DNA from: Deltaproteobacteria bacterium
GTDB taxonomy: Bacteria > Desulfobacterota_B > Binatia > Bin18
Reading direction: 5' to 3'
DNA length: 19,605 nucleotides
NCBI GenBank assembly: GCA_012271025.1
Contig: JAAXHF010000400.1
Span: 1 to 19,605, forward strand
The translations under genes were made by a program, and so were the position numbers. The notes beneath the pieces were generated by a model that had not been told where the DNA came from, did not search any database, and saw only the letters and a list, made by a program, of their open reading frames with translations. Every line of letters starts with the position of its first letter. Position 1 is the stretch's first letter. Positions 1-6,309 of the stretch are shown one piece after another.

Positions 1-14
1 CCCCCTCACCCCAG

Positions 15-35
15 CCCTCTCCCTGAGGGAGAGGG
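15..35. repeat. Perfect short hairpin repeat downstream of the PQQ dehydrogenase gene
   Basis: CCCTCTCCC (15-23) pairs perfectly with GGGAGAGGG (27-35) around a TGA loop, 24 bases beyond the stop codon of the minus-strand dehydrogenase gene. A related, partly degraded copy lies at 15564-15580 beyond the stop of another minus-strand gene. There is no U-tract, so it is not a textbook terminator. It could still act as an mRNA 3'-end stabiliser or be a dispersed REP-like element. Confidence 0.6.
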
Positions 36-58
36 AGGAAGACGGAGAGTGGTCTCGG

Positions 59-1864
59 CTAGGAATCGAGCCCGAACACGTACAGCATGCCACCCTTGTT
101 GGTGTCCTGGCCCAGTTCGCCAAAGGCACCGACCGCGCCCAGCGCTGCGGTCGGATCGTCGGTGGCCAGATCGCCCGCCACCACCAGGCCGGACCAGCCG
201 CCAATCCCCGACAGGATGGCGACATATTGTTTGCCGTCCGGCCCGAGATAGGTCATGGGCGCGCCAATAATGCCCGAGCCGGTCTTGAACTTCCACAGCT
301 CCTCCCCGCTCACGGCGTCAACCGCCTTGAACCAGCCGTCCATGGTGCCGTAGAACACCACGTCACCGGCGGTGGACAGCGCGCCGCCCCAGGCCGACCA
401 CTTTTCCTTGATGCCCCACTTCTTCTCACCCGCCACCGGATCCCAGGCAATGAACTCGCCCCGGTGTCCGCCCGGTCCGGGCGACATGTTCACAATCGCC
501 CCGACATACGGCACGCCAGCCATATAGTTGACCTGCATGCCCTCGTACTCCATGCACAAGTTGTTTGTCGGCACGTAGAGCAGACCCGTCTTGGGCGAAT
601 AGGCGGCCGGCTGCTGGTCCTTGGTGCCCATCGCCGCCGGGCAGATGTCGGTCACATTCACGCCCTGCCTGGTGCGCTTCTCCGGGTTTTCAATCGGCAG
701 CCCGGTCTCCAGGTCAACGCCCGTGGCCCAGTTCACATGCCCGAACGGCTTGGCGCTGATCAGCGTGCCGTTAGTGCGATCAAGCACATAGGCAAAACCG
801 TTGCGGTCAAAGTGGATCAGAGCCTTCCGGACGCCGTTGCCGTTCGCGCCCGGCAGGTCGATCAGAATGTTCTCATTGATGCCGTCATAGTCCCAGGCGT
901 CGTGGGGCGTCATCTGATACGCCCACTTGGCCATGCCGGTGTCGGGGTTGCGGGCAAACAGCGTCATCGACCACTTGTTATCGCCCGGCCGCTGATCGGG
1001 GTTCCAGGCTCCGGGGTTGCCCGTTCCGTAGTAGAACAGGTCCAGCTCCGGGTCGTAGCTGTACCAGCCCCAGGTCGTGCCGCCGCCGCGCTTCCACTCG
1101 TCGCCCTTCCAGGTTGAGAGGCCCAGGTCCTTGCCCTGATGCGAGGCGTAGGGCGATGAGAAGTCTTCGCCGATCAGCACCTCCGAATCCGGCCCGCTGC
1201 TGTAGGCCCGCCACACCTGCTCGCCGGTGTTGATATCATTGGCGGTCACAAAGCCGCGCACGCCAAACTCGCCGCCGCTGATGCCGGTCAAGACCTTGTC
1301 CCGCACCACCAGGGGCACCATGGTGATCGTCTGGCCCTGGCCGATATCGCCCTGTTTGACCTTCCACAGCTCTTTACCGGTCTCGGCGTCCAGGGCAACC
1401 GTATGGGCGTCGAGCTGATTGAAAAAGATTTTGCCCTCGGCGTAGGCCGCCCCGCGGTTGACCGTATCGCAGCAGGCAACCGGAATGGCCGCCTCGTCCT
1501 GCTCGGGCGCGTATTTCCACTTGATCGCCGGCCCGGGTTTGGTCAGATCCAGGGCGTACACGATGTTGGGAAAGGGCGTGACCACATACATGATGTTGTC
1601 GACGACCAGCGGGGCGCCCTCATGGCCGCGCAAGACACCGGTCGAGAAGGTCCAGGCTGCCTCCAGATCCTTGACGTTGTCCTTGGTGATCTGGTTCAGC
1701 GGGCTGTGACGGGTCATCGCATAATCCTTGCCGGGCAAGACCCACTGGCCGGGCTCCTGCTGCATCTCGACCAAGCCCTGCGCATCAGCCCGGGGGACGA
1801 CCCCGAACAGGAATCCAAACACCAGAAACGCTACCACAAACCGGCTCAATCGCTGTTGCTGCAT
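59..1864 (-). CDS. xoxF: XoxF-type lanthanide-dependent PQQ methanol/alcohol dehydrogenase
   Basis: Periplasmic quinoprotein that oxidises methanol or another short primary alcohol to the aldehyde and passes electrons to a c-type cytochrome. Counting from the GTG at 1870 (603 residues, usual for the family), residues 1-30 are a signal peptide ending ADA. C133-C134 form the vicinal Cys pair over PQQ, E200 and N285 are expected metal ligands, and W326-D-Y-D329 carries the catalytic Asp D327 plus the extra Asp D329 that marks lanthanide rather than calcium enzymes. Trp-rich beta-propeller blades continue to the C terminus. I chose ATG 1864 because AAGGAGG (1877-1871) sits six bases before it, whereas it directly abuts the GTG. 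No xoxG cytochrome or xoxJ gene is visible; they could lie beyond the window edge. The family call is firm, but methanol as substrate is inferred. Confidence 0.9.
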   Translation of the reverse strand: MQQQRLSRFVVAFLVFGFLFGVVPRADAQGLVEMQQEPGQWVLPGKDYAMTRHSPLNQITKDNVKDLEAAWTFSTGVLRGHEGAPLVVDNIMYVVTPFPNIVYALDLTKPGPAIKWKYAPEQDEAAIPVACCDTVNRGAAYAEGKIFFNQLDAHTVALDAETGKELWKVKQGDIGQGQTITMVPLVVRDKVLTGISGGEFGVRGFVTANDINTGEQVWRAYSSGPDSEVLIGEDFSSPYASHQGKDLGLSTWKGDEWKRGGGTTWGWYSYDPELDLFYYGTGNPGAWNPDQRPGDNKWSMTLFARNPDTGMAKWAYQMTPHDAWDYDGINENILIDLPGANGNGVRKALIHFDRNGFAYVLDRTNGTLISAKPFGHVNWATGVDLETGLPIENPEKRTRQGVNVTDICPAAMGTKDQQPAAYSPKTGLLYVPTNNLCMEYEGMQVNYMAGVPYVGAIVNMSPGPGGHRGEFIAWDPVAGEKKWGIKEKWSAWGGALSTAGDVVFYGTMDGWFKAVDAVSGEELWKFKTGSGIIGAPMTYLGPDGKQYVAILSGIGGWSGLVVAGDLATDDPTAALGAVGAFGELGQDTNKGGMLYVFGLDS

Positions 1865-1899
1865 GTCCACCCTCCTTGTGCGATCAGTACGTAGGAAAA

Positions 1900-1929
1900 A
1901 GGCTACTCCGAACCCAAAGCGTTTGTCAA
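1900..1929 (-). promoter_or_regulatory. Candidate sigma-70-type promoter of the PQQ dehydrogenase gene
   Basis: On the minus strand a perfect TTGACA (1929-1924) is followed after 18 bases by TAGCCT (1905-1900), a weak -10 (3 of 6). Transcription would start near 1893, giving a leader of about 30 bases that contains AAGGAGG. The -35 is convincing and the -10 is not. Confidence 0.4.
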
Positions 1930-1962
1930 TTCCGCGCCGACGCGACGTGACCCGCGCTTTCC

Positions 1963-1991
1963 TTGACTCCGTCAGACGGCCTTGCTAAGCC
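1963..1991 (+). promoter_or_regulatory. Candidate promoter with internal dyad for the hydrolase-oxidoreductase operon
   Basis: TTGACT (1963-1968) is followed by a 17-base spacer and TAAGCC (1986-1991), a poor -10. The spacer holds a perfect 5-1-5 dyad, CCGTC-A-GACGG (1969-1979), a plausible operator. The start would lie near 1998, before the GGGAGGAG ribosome site. It is back to back with the dehydrogenase promoter in the 159-base divergent spacer. Confidence 0.35.
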
Positions 1992-2023
1992 ACGGAGAGC
2001 GCAGACAGGGAGGAGCAACACAC

Positions 2024-2803
2024 GTGGCGCAAACCTGGTCTGAACAGTCTCTCGAAATCGCGGGTGGACAGGTCGAGTTGCTGACGGGCGGCAGCGGCCA
2101 GCCCCTGCTCGTGCTCCACCACGATATCGGTAATCCGGGCTGGCTGCCCTTTTACGACGCCCTGGCCCAGCATTGTAGCGTCTACGTCCCGTCCCACCCG
2201 GGCTACGGCAAGTCCGAGCGGCCGGACTGGATGCGCAACGTCCGGGATCTGGCCGTCATCCACCAGTGCTTGGTCAAAGACCTCAAGCTGAGCGACGCGG
2301 CCCTGGTCGGGCTGGGCTTTGGCGGCTGGGTGGCGGTCGAGATGGCCTGCATGAGCCCGAGCCAGTACCGGCGGCTGGTCCTGGTCGGGGCGATGGGCCT
2401 CAAGCCGACCCAGGGCGAGATCGCTGACCAGTTTCTGCTGTACACCACCGACTACATCAAGAGCGGCTTCTTCGACGTGGCGGCCTACGAGGCCCAGTTC
2501 GGCAGCGAGCCGGACATCGACCAGCTGGTCGCGTGGGAAATCCACCGTGAAATGACCACCCGCATCGCCTGGAAACCGTATATGTTCAACCAGGCCCTGC
2601 CCCACCTGCTGACCGGCGTGGACACCCCGACGCTGGTGGTGTGGGGCAAGCACGACCGCATCGTGCCGCTCAACTGCGGCGAACAATATGTGAAACAGCT
2701 GCCCAACGCGCGGCTGACCGTGCTGGACGAGTGCGGGCATTTTGTCGAGCTGGAGAAGGCCGAGGAGTTGGCCGGCGTGGTCTGTGACTTTCTCTCCGAA
2801 TAA
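2024..2803 (+). CDS. Alpha/beta-hydrolase fold protein with Gly in place of the nucleophile Ser
   Basis: A 259-residue alpha/beta-hydrolase-fold protein. The usual elbow G-x-S-x-G-G reads G96-L-G98-F-G100-G101, so the nucleophile Ser is Gly; one base change (AGC to GGC) would explain it. The rest of the triad is present: D211 in VVWGKHD and H239 in DECGHF. The N-terminal strand with the LHHD oxyanion-hole region and the SHPGYGKS loop are also normal. I chose GTG 2024 because GGGAGGAG precedes it by about eight bases; the TTG at 1982 in the same frame has no such site. The next gene, a luciferase-like oxidoreductase, starts 11 bases after the stop, so they are probably co-transcribed. Fold assignment is secure. 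Hydrolase activity is doubtful; a lyase, isomerase or scaffold role is possible. Confidence 0.85.
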   Translation: MAQTWSEQSLEIAGGQVELLTGGSGQPLLVLHHDIGNPGWLPFYDALAQHCSVYVPSHPGYGKSERPDWMRNVRDLAVIHQCLVKDLKLSDAALVGLGFGGWVAVEMACMSPSQYRRLVLVGAMGLKPTQGEIADQFLLYTTDYIKSGFFDVAAYEAQFGSEPDIDQLVAWEIHREMTTRIAWKPYMFNQALPHLLTGVDTPTLVVWGKHDRIVPLNCGEQYVKQLPNARLTVLDECGHFVELEKAEELAGVVCDFLSE

Positions 2804-2814
2804 GGAGTGTTGCC

Positions 2815-4047
2815 ATGCATCTGATGTATTTCACCGAACAGCCGATGTCGACCTACTCCCGGGCAGAGGGGGAGAAGTTTGGCTATACCACCCTGCTGTT
2901 TCCCAACACATTCTTCGATCCGGTCGAGGGCAGCCGCCTGTACAACGAGCGGATCGAAGAGTATCAGTACGCCGAGGAGTGCGGGGTGGACGGCATCATG
3001 CTCAACGAGCATCACAACGCGCCGTTCTGCATGCAGGCCAAGACCAACATCTGCGCCGCGATTCTGGCCGCCAAGACCGAACGGGTGAAGATCGTACTGC
3101 TGGGCAACCCGCTGCCAATCTCCGACAACCCGGTCCGGCTGGCCGAAGAGCTGGCCATGATCGACATGATCTCCAAGGGCCGTCTGGTGTCCGGTTTCGT
3201 GCGCGGCGGCGGCGTGGAGTCGCTGGCCGCCAACGCCAACCCGGCCTATAACCGCGAGCGCTTTGCCGAGGCTCACGACCTGATCATCAAGACCTGGACT
3301 CAGCCCGGCCCGTTTCGGTGGGAGGGCGACCACTATCAGCTCCGGGTGGTCAATCCCTGGGCGCTGCCCCTCCAGCAGCCACACCCCCGGATCTGGATTC
3401 CGGGCGTGGTCAGCCGCGAGACCATCGTCTGGGCGGCCGAACACCGCTATCCGTACATCATCCTGAACGCGCCGGTCCAGGAGTGCCAGAAAATCTGGCA
3501 GCTGTACGACGAGACCGCAGCGCGGGTCGGCTACACCTCAGGTCCGGAGCAGCGCGGCTATCTGATCCGCTGCCACGTCGCCGATACCGAGGAAAAAGCG
3601 CTCAGAAACGCTAAGGAGTTCATGTGGATGCAGGGCGAGTTCACCGGCCTGACCCACCCGCTGTGGGCATCGCCGGCCGGTTATCTGGGCGAGTGGGCGC
3701 GCCGGCCCCTGGCCGAGTACCGAGTCGGTCGCCGTCAGCAGAACATGCCGCCGTACGAAAAACAGCTGGAGAGCATGTCGATCATCGCCGGCACGCCCAC
3801 ACAGGTGATCGAAAAACTGCGGGTGATCGTCGAAGAAACCCGCCCGTCGATTCTGGCCCTGTGGGGCAACGACGGCCAGGTCGATCATGCCGATTCAATG
3901 GACTGCATCCGTCTGCTCGGCCAAGAGGTCATGCCGGCCATTCGGGAAATTGGCGACAAACTTGACCTCAAGAGTCCATTTGAGGCCAACAGCCCGGTCA
4001 GCCGGGCCGCCTCCCAGGAGGCGACCGGGATTGCCGCGGCAGACTAA
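2815..4047 (+). CDS. LLM-class (luciferase-like) flavin-dependent oxidoreductase
   Basis: A 410-residue bacterial-luciferase-fold TIM-barrel enzyme, expected to use reduced FMN (or F420) to oxygenate or oxidise an organic substrate. Family signatures are the N-terminal YxxEECGxDGIMLNEHH segment (about residues 52-67), the central LGNPLPISDNPVRLAEELAMID stretch followed by GRLVSGFVRGGG (about 98-133), and the conserved N-x-x-R-E-R-F-x-E segment after it. The length is usual for the long subfamily. ATG 2815 has AAGGAG seven bases upstream. It follows the hydrolase-fold gene by 11 bases, a pairing expected for a two-step oxidation/hydrolysis module. The C-terminal 20 residues are Ala/Ser-rich and likely disordered. 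The flavin reductase partner is not in the window. The family is certain; the substrate is unknown. Confidence 0.9.
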   Translation: MHLMYFTEQPMSTYSRAEGEKFGYTTLLFPNTFFDPVEGSRLYNERIEEYQYAEECGVDGIMLNEHHNAPFCMQAKTNICAAILAAKTERVKIVLLGNPLPISDNPVRLAEELAMIDMISKGRLVSGFVRGGGVESLAANANPAYNRERFAEAHDLIIKTWTQPGPFRWEGDHYQLRVVNPWALPLQQPHPRIWIPGVVSRETIVWAAEHRYPYIILNAPVQECQKIWQLYDETAARVGYTSGPEQRGYLIRCHVADTEEKALRNAKEFMWMQGEFTGLTHPLWASPAGYLGEWARRPLAEYRVGRRQQNMPPYEKQLESMSIIAGTPTQVIEKLRVIVEETRPSILALWGNDGQVDHADSMDCIRLLGQEVMPAIREIGDKLDLKSPFEANSPVSRAASQEATGIAAAD

Positions 4048-4056
4048 CAGGTTATG

Positions 4057-4134
4057 AGTGGCCAGTAGTCAGTGGTCAGTGACCTGCACGGGCTACCAAC
4101 CACTTGCCACTTGCCACTAAGCACTAAAAACTAA
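4057..4134. repeat. Two opposed heptanucleotide repeat arrays in the leader of the NTF2-like gene
   Basis: Four heptamers close to AGTGGTC run from 4057 to 4084. After a 15-base spacer come five heptamers at 4100-4134 (CCACTTG, CCACTTG, CCACTAA, GCACTAA, AAACTAA). The second set is roughly the reverse complement of the first, so an RNA could fold into a long imperfect hairpin. The array ends directly before the AAGGAG ribosome site of the gene at 4145. Similar short tandemly repeated heptamers occur in other bacterial genomes. Confidence 0.7.
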
Positions 4135-4144
4135 GGAGTCAGCT

Positions 4145-4546
4145 ATGGGAGCCGCAGAAAACAAACAGACGATCCGCGACGCGTTCACGGCCTGGACCAA
4201 CGGCGACGGCACGGCCTTCTTCAACACCCTGGCCGACGATGTGCGCTGGACGGTGATCGGCACCAGCCCGGTGTCCCGGACCTATACCAGCCGTCAGGCA
4301 TTTCTGGAGGGAGCGGCCAAGCCGCTGAACGCCAGGCTGGCCGGGCCGATCAGCCCAACCGTGGTCAGTGTCATCGGCGAGGGCGACAGCGTAGTCCTCC
4401 AGTGGGAGGGCCGGGCCACCACAAAGTCCGGCAAACCCTACAACAACAGCTATTGCTGGGTCATGCGCCTGGCCAACGGCAAGGTCGTCGAAGGCACGGC
4501 CTACATCGACACCGAGCTGGTCTCGGAGTTGTGGAAAGAGGCGTAG
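4145..4546 (+). CDS. NTF2/SnoaL-like family protein
   Basis: A 133-residue protein of the nuclear-transport-factor-2/ketosteroid-isomerase-like fold. It opens with the helix ENKQTIRDAFTAWTNGD, then FFNTLADDVRWTVIG, a conserved loop-and-strand pair in this family. The C-terminal half is the usual curved sheet (VVSVIGEGDSVVLQWEGRA, then YNNSYCWVMRLANGKVVEGTAYIDTELV). Such proteins are small isomerases, lyases or stress-bound folds and often accompany luciferase-like oxidoreductases. The ATG has AAGGAG six bases upstream. It lies 97 bases after the oxidoreductase, separated by the heptamer arrays, so it may be read through or independently expressed. Its last 66 coding bases and 31 bases beyond are repeated at 5161-5257. 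The fold is confident; the reaction is not. Confidence 0.85.
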   Translation: MGAAENKQTIRDAFTAWTNGDGTAFFNTLADDVRWTVIGTSPVSRTYTSRQAFLEGAAKPLNARLAGPISPTVVSVIGEGDSVVLQWEGRATTKSGKPYNNSYCWVMRLANGKVVEGTAYIDTELVSELWKEA

Positions 4547-4577
4547 CACGCAGCGGCCCGTCATCCGCGCCGCAGCC
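4481..4577. repeat. Direct repeat copy 1, 3' end of the NTF2-like gene
   Basis: This 97-base segment covers the last 22 codons of the NTF2-like gene and 31 bases beyond. It matches 5161-5257 at exactly 680 bases offset with about eight differences. The two copies bracket the gene at 4650-5129. Confidence 0.9.
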
Positions 4578-4649
4578 ATCGGACGACACCGATCCCTTAT
4601 GGGGCACGGTGTACACCGCTCAGGATTGACACAGCAAGGAGCAAGGACC

Positions 4650-5129
4650 ATGAACGATCAATTTGTCGCGTACCTTCACGAGTGTTTTCAGGGTGAAGTG
4701 ATAGGAGAAGCCTTCGGGGTCGCACTCGCAGAAGCGGCCCAGGACCCCGTTCACAGACAAAAATGGCGTTTTATGGAACAGCTTGAACGTGAGACCAAAG
4801 GCCGCATTCGGGCTGCGCTCGAAGCGCTCGGCGAATCGGTTGAGGATGACCCGGAAAAACGCGCCGAGGGAAAATCCTTTGGCGAGACGTTCGCCAAACT
4901 GCCGTGGTCCGAGGCGATGGATAAGCTGAAACCCGTGCTTGAGAAGTACGTCCGTTACTTTGAAGAGCACGAGAAAACAGCCCCGCCTGATGGGCTGGCC
5001 CTCGCCCAGCATCTTACTCGACACGAGCGTGCCTTGTTGGAGTTCACCGTGTGCGAGATTGAAGGTCAGCCGGACAACTCGGTTGAGCCGATTGAGCGCC
5101 TATTGGACAATCCGCCTTTGGCGGCGTAG
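4650..5129 (+). CDS. Putative ferritin-like helical-bundle protein
   Basis: A 159-residue, soluble, almost wholly helical protein without signal peptide or membrane segment. Four amphipathic helices can be drawn: about residues 4-28 (with E16), 33-60 (E43, E46, E48), 85-112 and 115-140. The last carries H-x-x-x-H-E-x-x-x-L-E-F, the spacing expected of carboxylate/His diiron ligands. This resembles ferritin-like proteins, but the canonical ExxH pairs are not clear, so metal binding is an inference; a DinB-like bundle is the alternative. ATG 4650 is preceded by AAGGAGCAAGGACC; the in-frame ATG at 4599 has no ribosome site. It sits between two direct-repeat copies of its neighbour's end, so it may have arrived with the rearrangement that made them. 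Confidence 0.6.
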   Translation: MNDQFVAYLHECFQGEVIGEAFGVALAEAAQDPVHRQKWRFMEQLERETKGRIRAALEALGESVEDDPEKRAEGKSFGETFAKLPWSEAMDKLKPVLEKYVRYFEEHEKTAPPDGLALAQHLTRHERALLEFTVCEIEGQPDNSVEPIERLLDNPPLAA

Positions 5130-5160
5130 GCTCCCTGTCGGCAGGTTCCTCACCCCTCGA

Positions 5161-5226
5161 AAGGTCACCGAAGGCACGGCCTACATCGACACCGAGCTGG
5201 TCTCGGAGCTGCGGAAAGAGGCATAA
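5161..5226 (+). pseudogene. Duplicated C-terminal fragment of the NTF2-like gene
   Basis: These 22 codons, ending in TAA, encode EGTAYIDTELVSELRKEA, the same tail as the gene at 4145-4546 with one visible change, Trp to Arg; the Leu change (TTG to CTG) is silent. The match continues 31 bases past the stop, to 5257. There is no start codon with a ribosome site and no upstream part of the gene, so this is a remnant of a tandem duplication whose 5' portion was lost or replaced by the gene at 4650-5129. Confidence 0.8.
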
Positions 5227-5327
5227 CACGCGGCGGCCCGTCCTCCGCGCCGCAGCCGTTAATGGCTCAGGGGCTCCTTCGCGGGCTGCGTGAGCGCGGC
5301 CCGCGACCACCCCCATCCGAACCGTCG

Positions 5328-5768
5328 TTAGCTGTCCGCATTTTCTTGTTCCGCAGCAACCTCTTCAATCACTTGAATGACAGGATCTCCGATTTTCACG
5401 TAGCTGTCTTTCTCATCAAGGTCATCCCAATTTTTGTCTTTCATTCTCAATGTTTCGTACTGTGTTATCCACCTAGGTGGCATGAGCAATCTACCGAAAT
5501 CTCCTAGACTACCACCGACGTTTACCCGCTGCCCTTGAGTGGACGCTAGAGATAATTTCCCTTTGACCTTCGTGATCCGTACTCTGACTTTCGTGCGGTC
5601 AATGGACCCCAATACTTCGTTCGTATCGGGGTCCCTGATCTCTTCTCCTCTGGGATCTATTACATCGAAGTGCATACCAACGACTACTCCATTTACAGAT
5701 CCCACATTTATTACGATTTCTCGCGAGTTAAGAACTCGTGCGACTTTTCCGCGAATCGGTTCGGTCAT
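5328..5768 (-). CDS. Small protein with FlgT C-terminal-like beta domain
   Basis: A 146-residue protein. Residues 5-75 (RGKVARVLNSREIVINVGS, then GMHFDV, then RDPDTNEVLGSIDRTKVRVRITKV) follow the pattern of the FlgT C-terminal beta-barrel domain, which in Vibrio is part of a flagellar ring protein but occurs widely in non-flagellar proteins. There is no signal peptide. The tail is acidic (EEVAAEQENADS). ATG 5768 is preceded by GAGGG at eight bases; longer in-frame starts lack a site. It begins 10 bases after the membrane-protein gene at 5779-6237, so the two are probably one transcript. Base composition is clearly lower in GC than the flanks, which suggests acquisition. No other flagellar genes are visible, so a flagellar role is unlikely. 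The domain call is moderate; the function is unknown. Confidence 0.6.
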   Translation of the reverse strand: MTEPIRGKVARVLNSREIVINVGSVNGVVVGMHFDVIDPRGEEIRDPDTNEVLGSIDRTKVRVRITKVKGKLSLASTQGQRVNVGGSLGDFGRLLMPPRWITQYETLRMKDKNWDDLDEKDSYVKIGDPVIQVIEEVAAEQENADS

Positions 5769-5778
5769 TGTCTGTCCC

Positions 5779-6237
5779 TCATGGGTTGCTGGAAGAGAGT
5801 CTTTGGCGTAACTCTTCCACATCTTCTGGAACGATATCCCTCCAATCTTCTAGCGCATCATCCGCGGTAGCCAATTGGTTGAAGACAAATGCTTCAAGCT
5901 TGGCGAGTATCACTTGGTAGTCTTCACGAGACTCAAAATCACGTGATGACTCTATGGCGTCCGCCACTTGAGAGAGACTGAGATAGAGAGAGCTAAGGCG
6001 TCTGAATGCAGACCGTGCGTGCGGCTTAATGAGTTCTTTCGCTGCCTCATGAGCGGATTGGCGCCCAAAAATAAATGAACCAACAAGGCCCGCCACTAAG
6101 GTAAAGGATTGCCACAAAACACTTTCCGGGCCAGTCAAGGTTCGTGTGGTCGCCACATATACGAAAAAAATCGCTACCCCCAGAGAGATCAAGATTAGCA
6201 AAGAAGGTAGTCCAAATCGTTCGAGATTTTTCATCAT
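5779..6237 (-). CDS. Small two-helix membrane protein with cytoplasmic helical tail
   Basis: About 152 residues from ATG 6237, or 166 if the TTG at 6279 is used; neither start has a strong ribosome site, so the 5' end is uncertain. Two hydrophobic helices are plain: one in FGLPSLLILISLGVAIFFVY near the N terminus and one in LWQSFTLVAGLVGSFIFG, joined by a short polar loop. The remaining ~95 residues are charged and helical. The protein therefore looks like an inner-membrane anchor with a soluble helical domain. It precedes the FlgT-C-like gene by 10 bases on the same strand and shares its lower GC. I do not recognise the family. It could be a membrane-associated partner of the FlgT-C-like protein. 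Confidence 0.6.
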   Translation of the reverse strand: MMKNLERFGLPSLLILISLGVAIFFVYVATTRTLTGPESVLWQSFTLVAGLVGSFIFGRQSAHEAAKELIKPHARSAFRRLSSLYLSLSQVADAIESSRDFESREDYQVILAKLEAFVFNQLATADDALEDWRDIVPEDVEELRQRLSSSNP

Positions 6238-6309
6238 CCACCACTGTATCAAAACGACATGTTGCCGGGCAATGTTCAAACTTGCCGGTAGTCATGGCAG
6301 ACAGGCGTT

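Noticed and set aside
227..1117. 296-residue open frame on the plus strand
   Set aside because: It is antisense to the PQQ dehydrogenase, whose active-site residues are intact.
4057..4134. CRISPR-like array
   Set aside because: The units are seven bases, without spacers of regular length, and no cas genes are present.
4599..4649. Longer N terminus of the ferritin-like gene
   Set aside because: The 17 extra residues lie in spacer sequence and the strong AAGGAGCAAGGA site precedes ATG 4650.
5280..5304. GCGGGC...GCCCGC stem as a rho-independent terminator
   Set aside because: The stem is plausible between convergent genes, but there is no U-tract and the loop is long.
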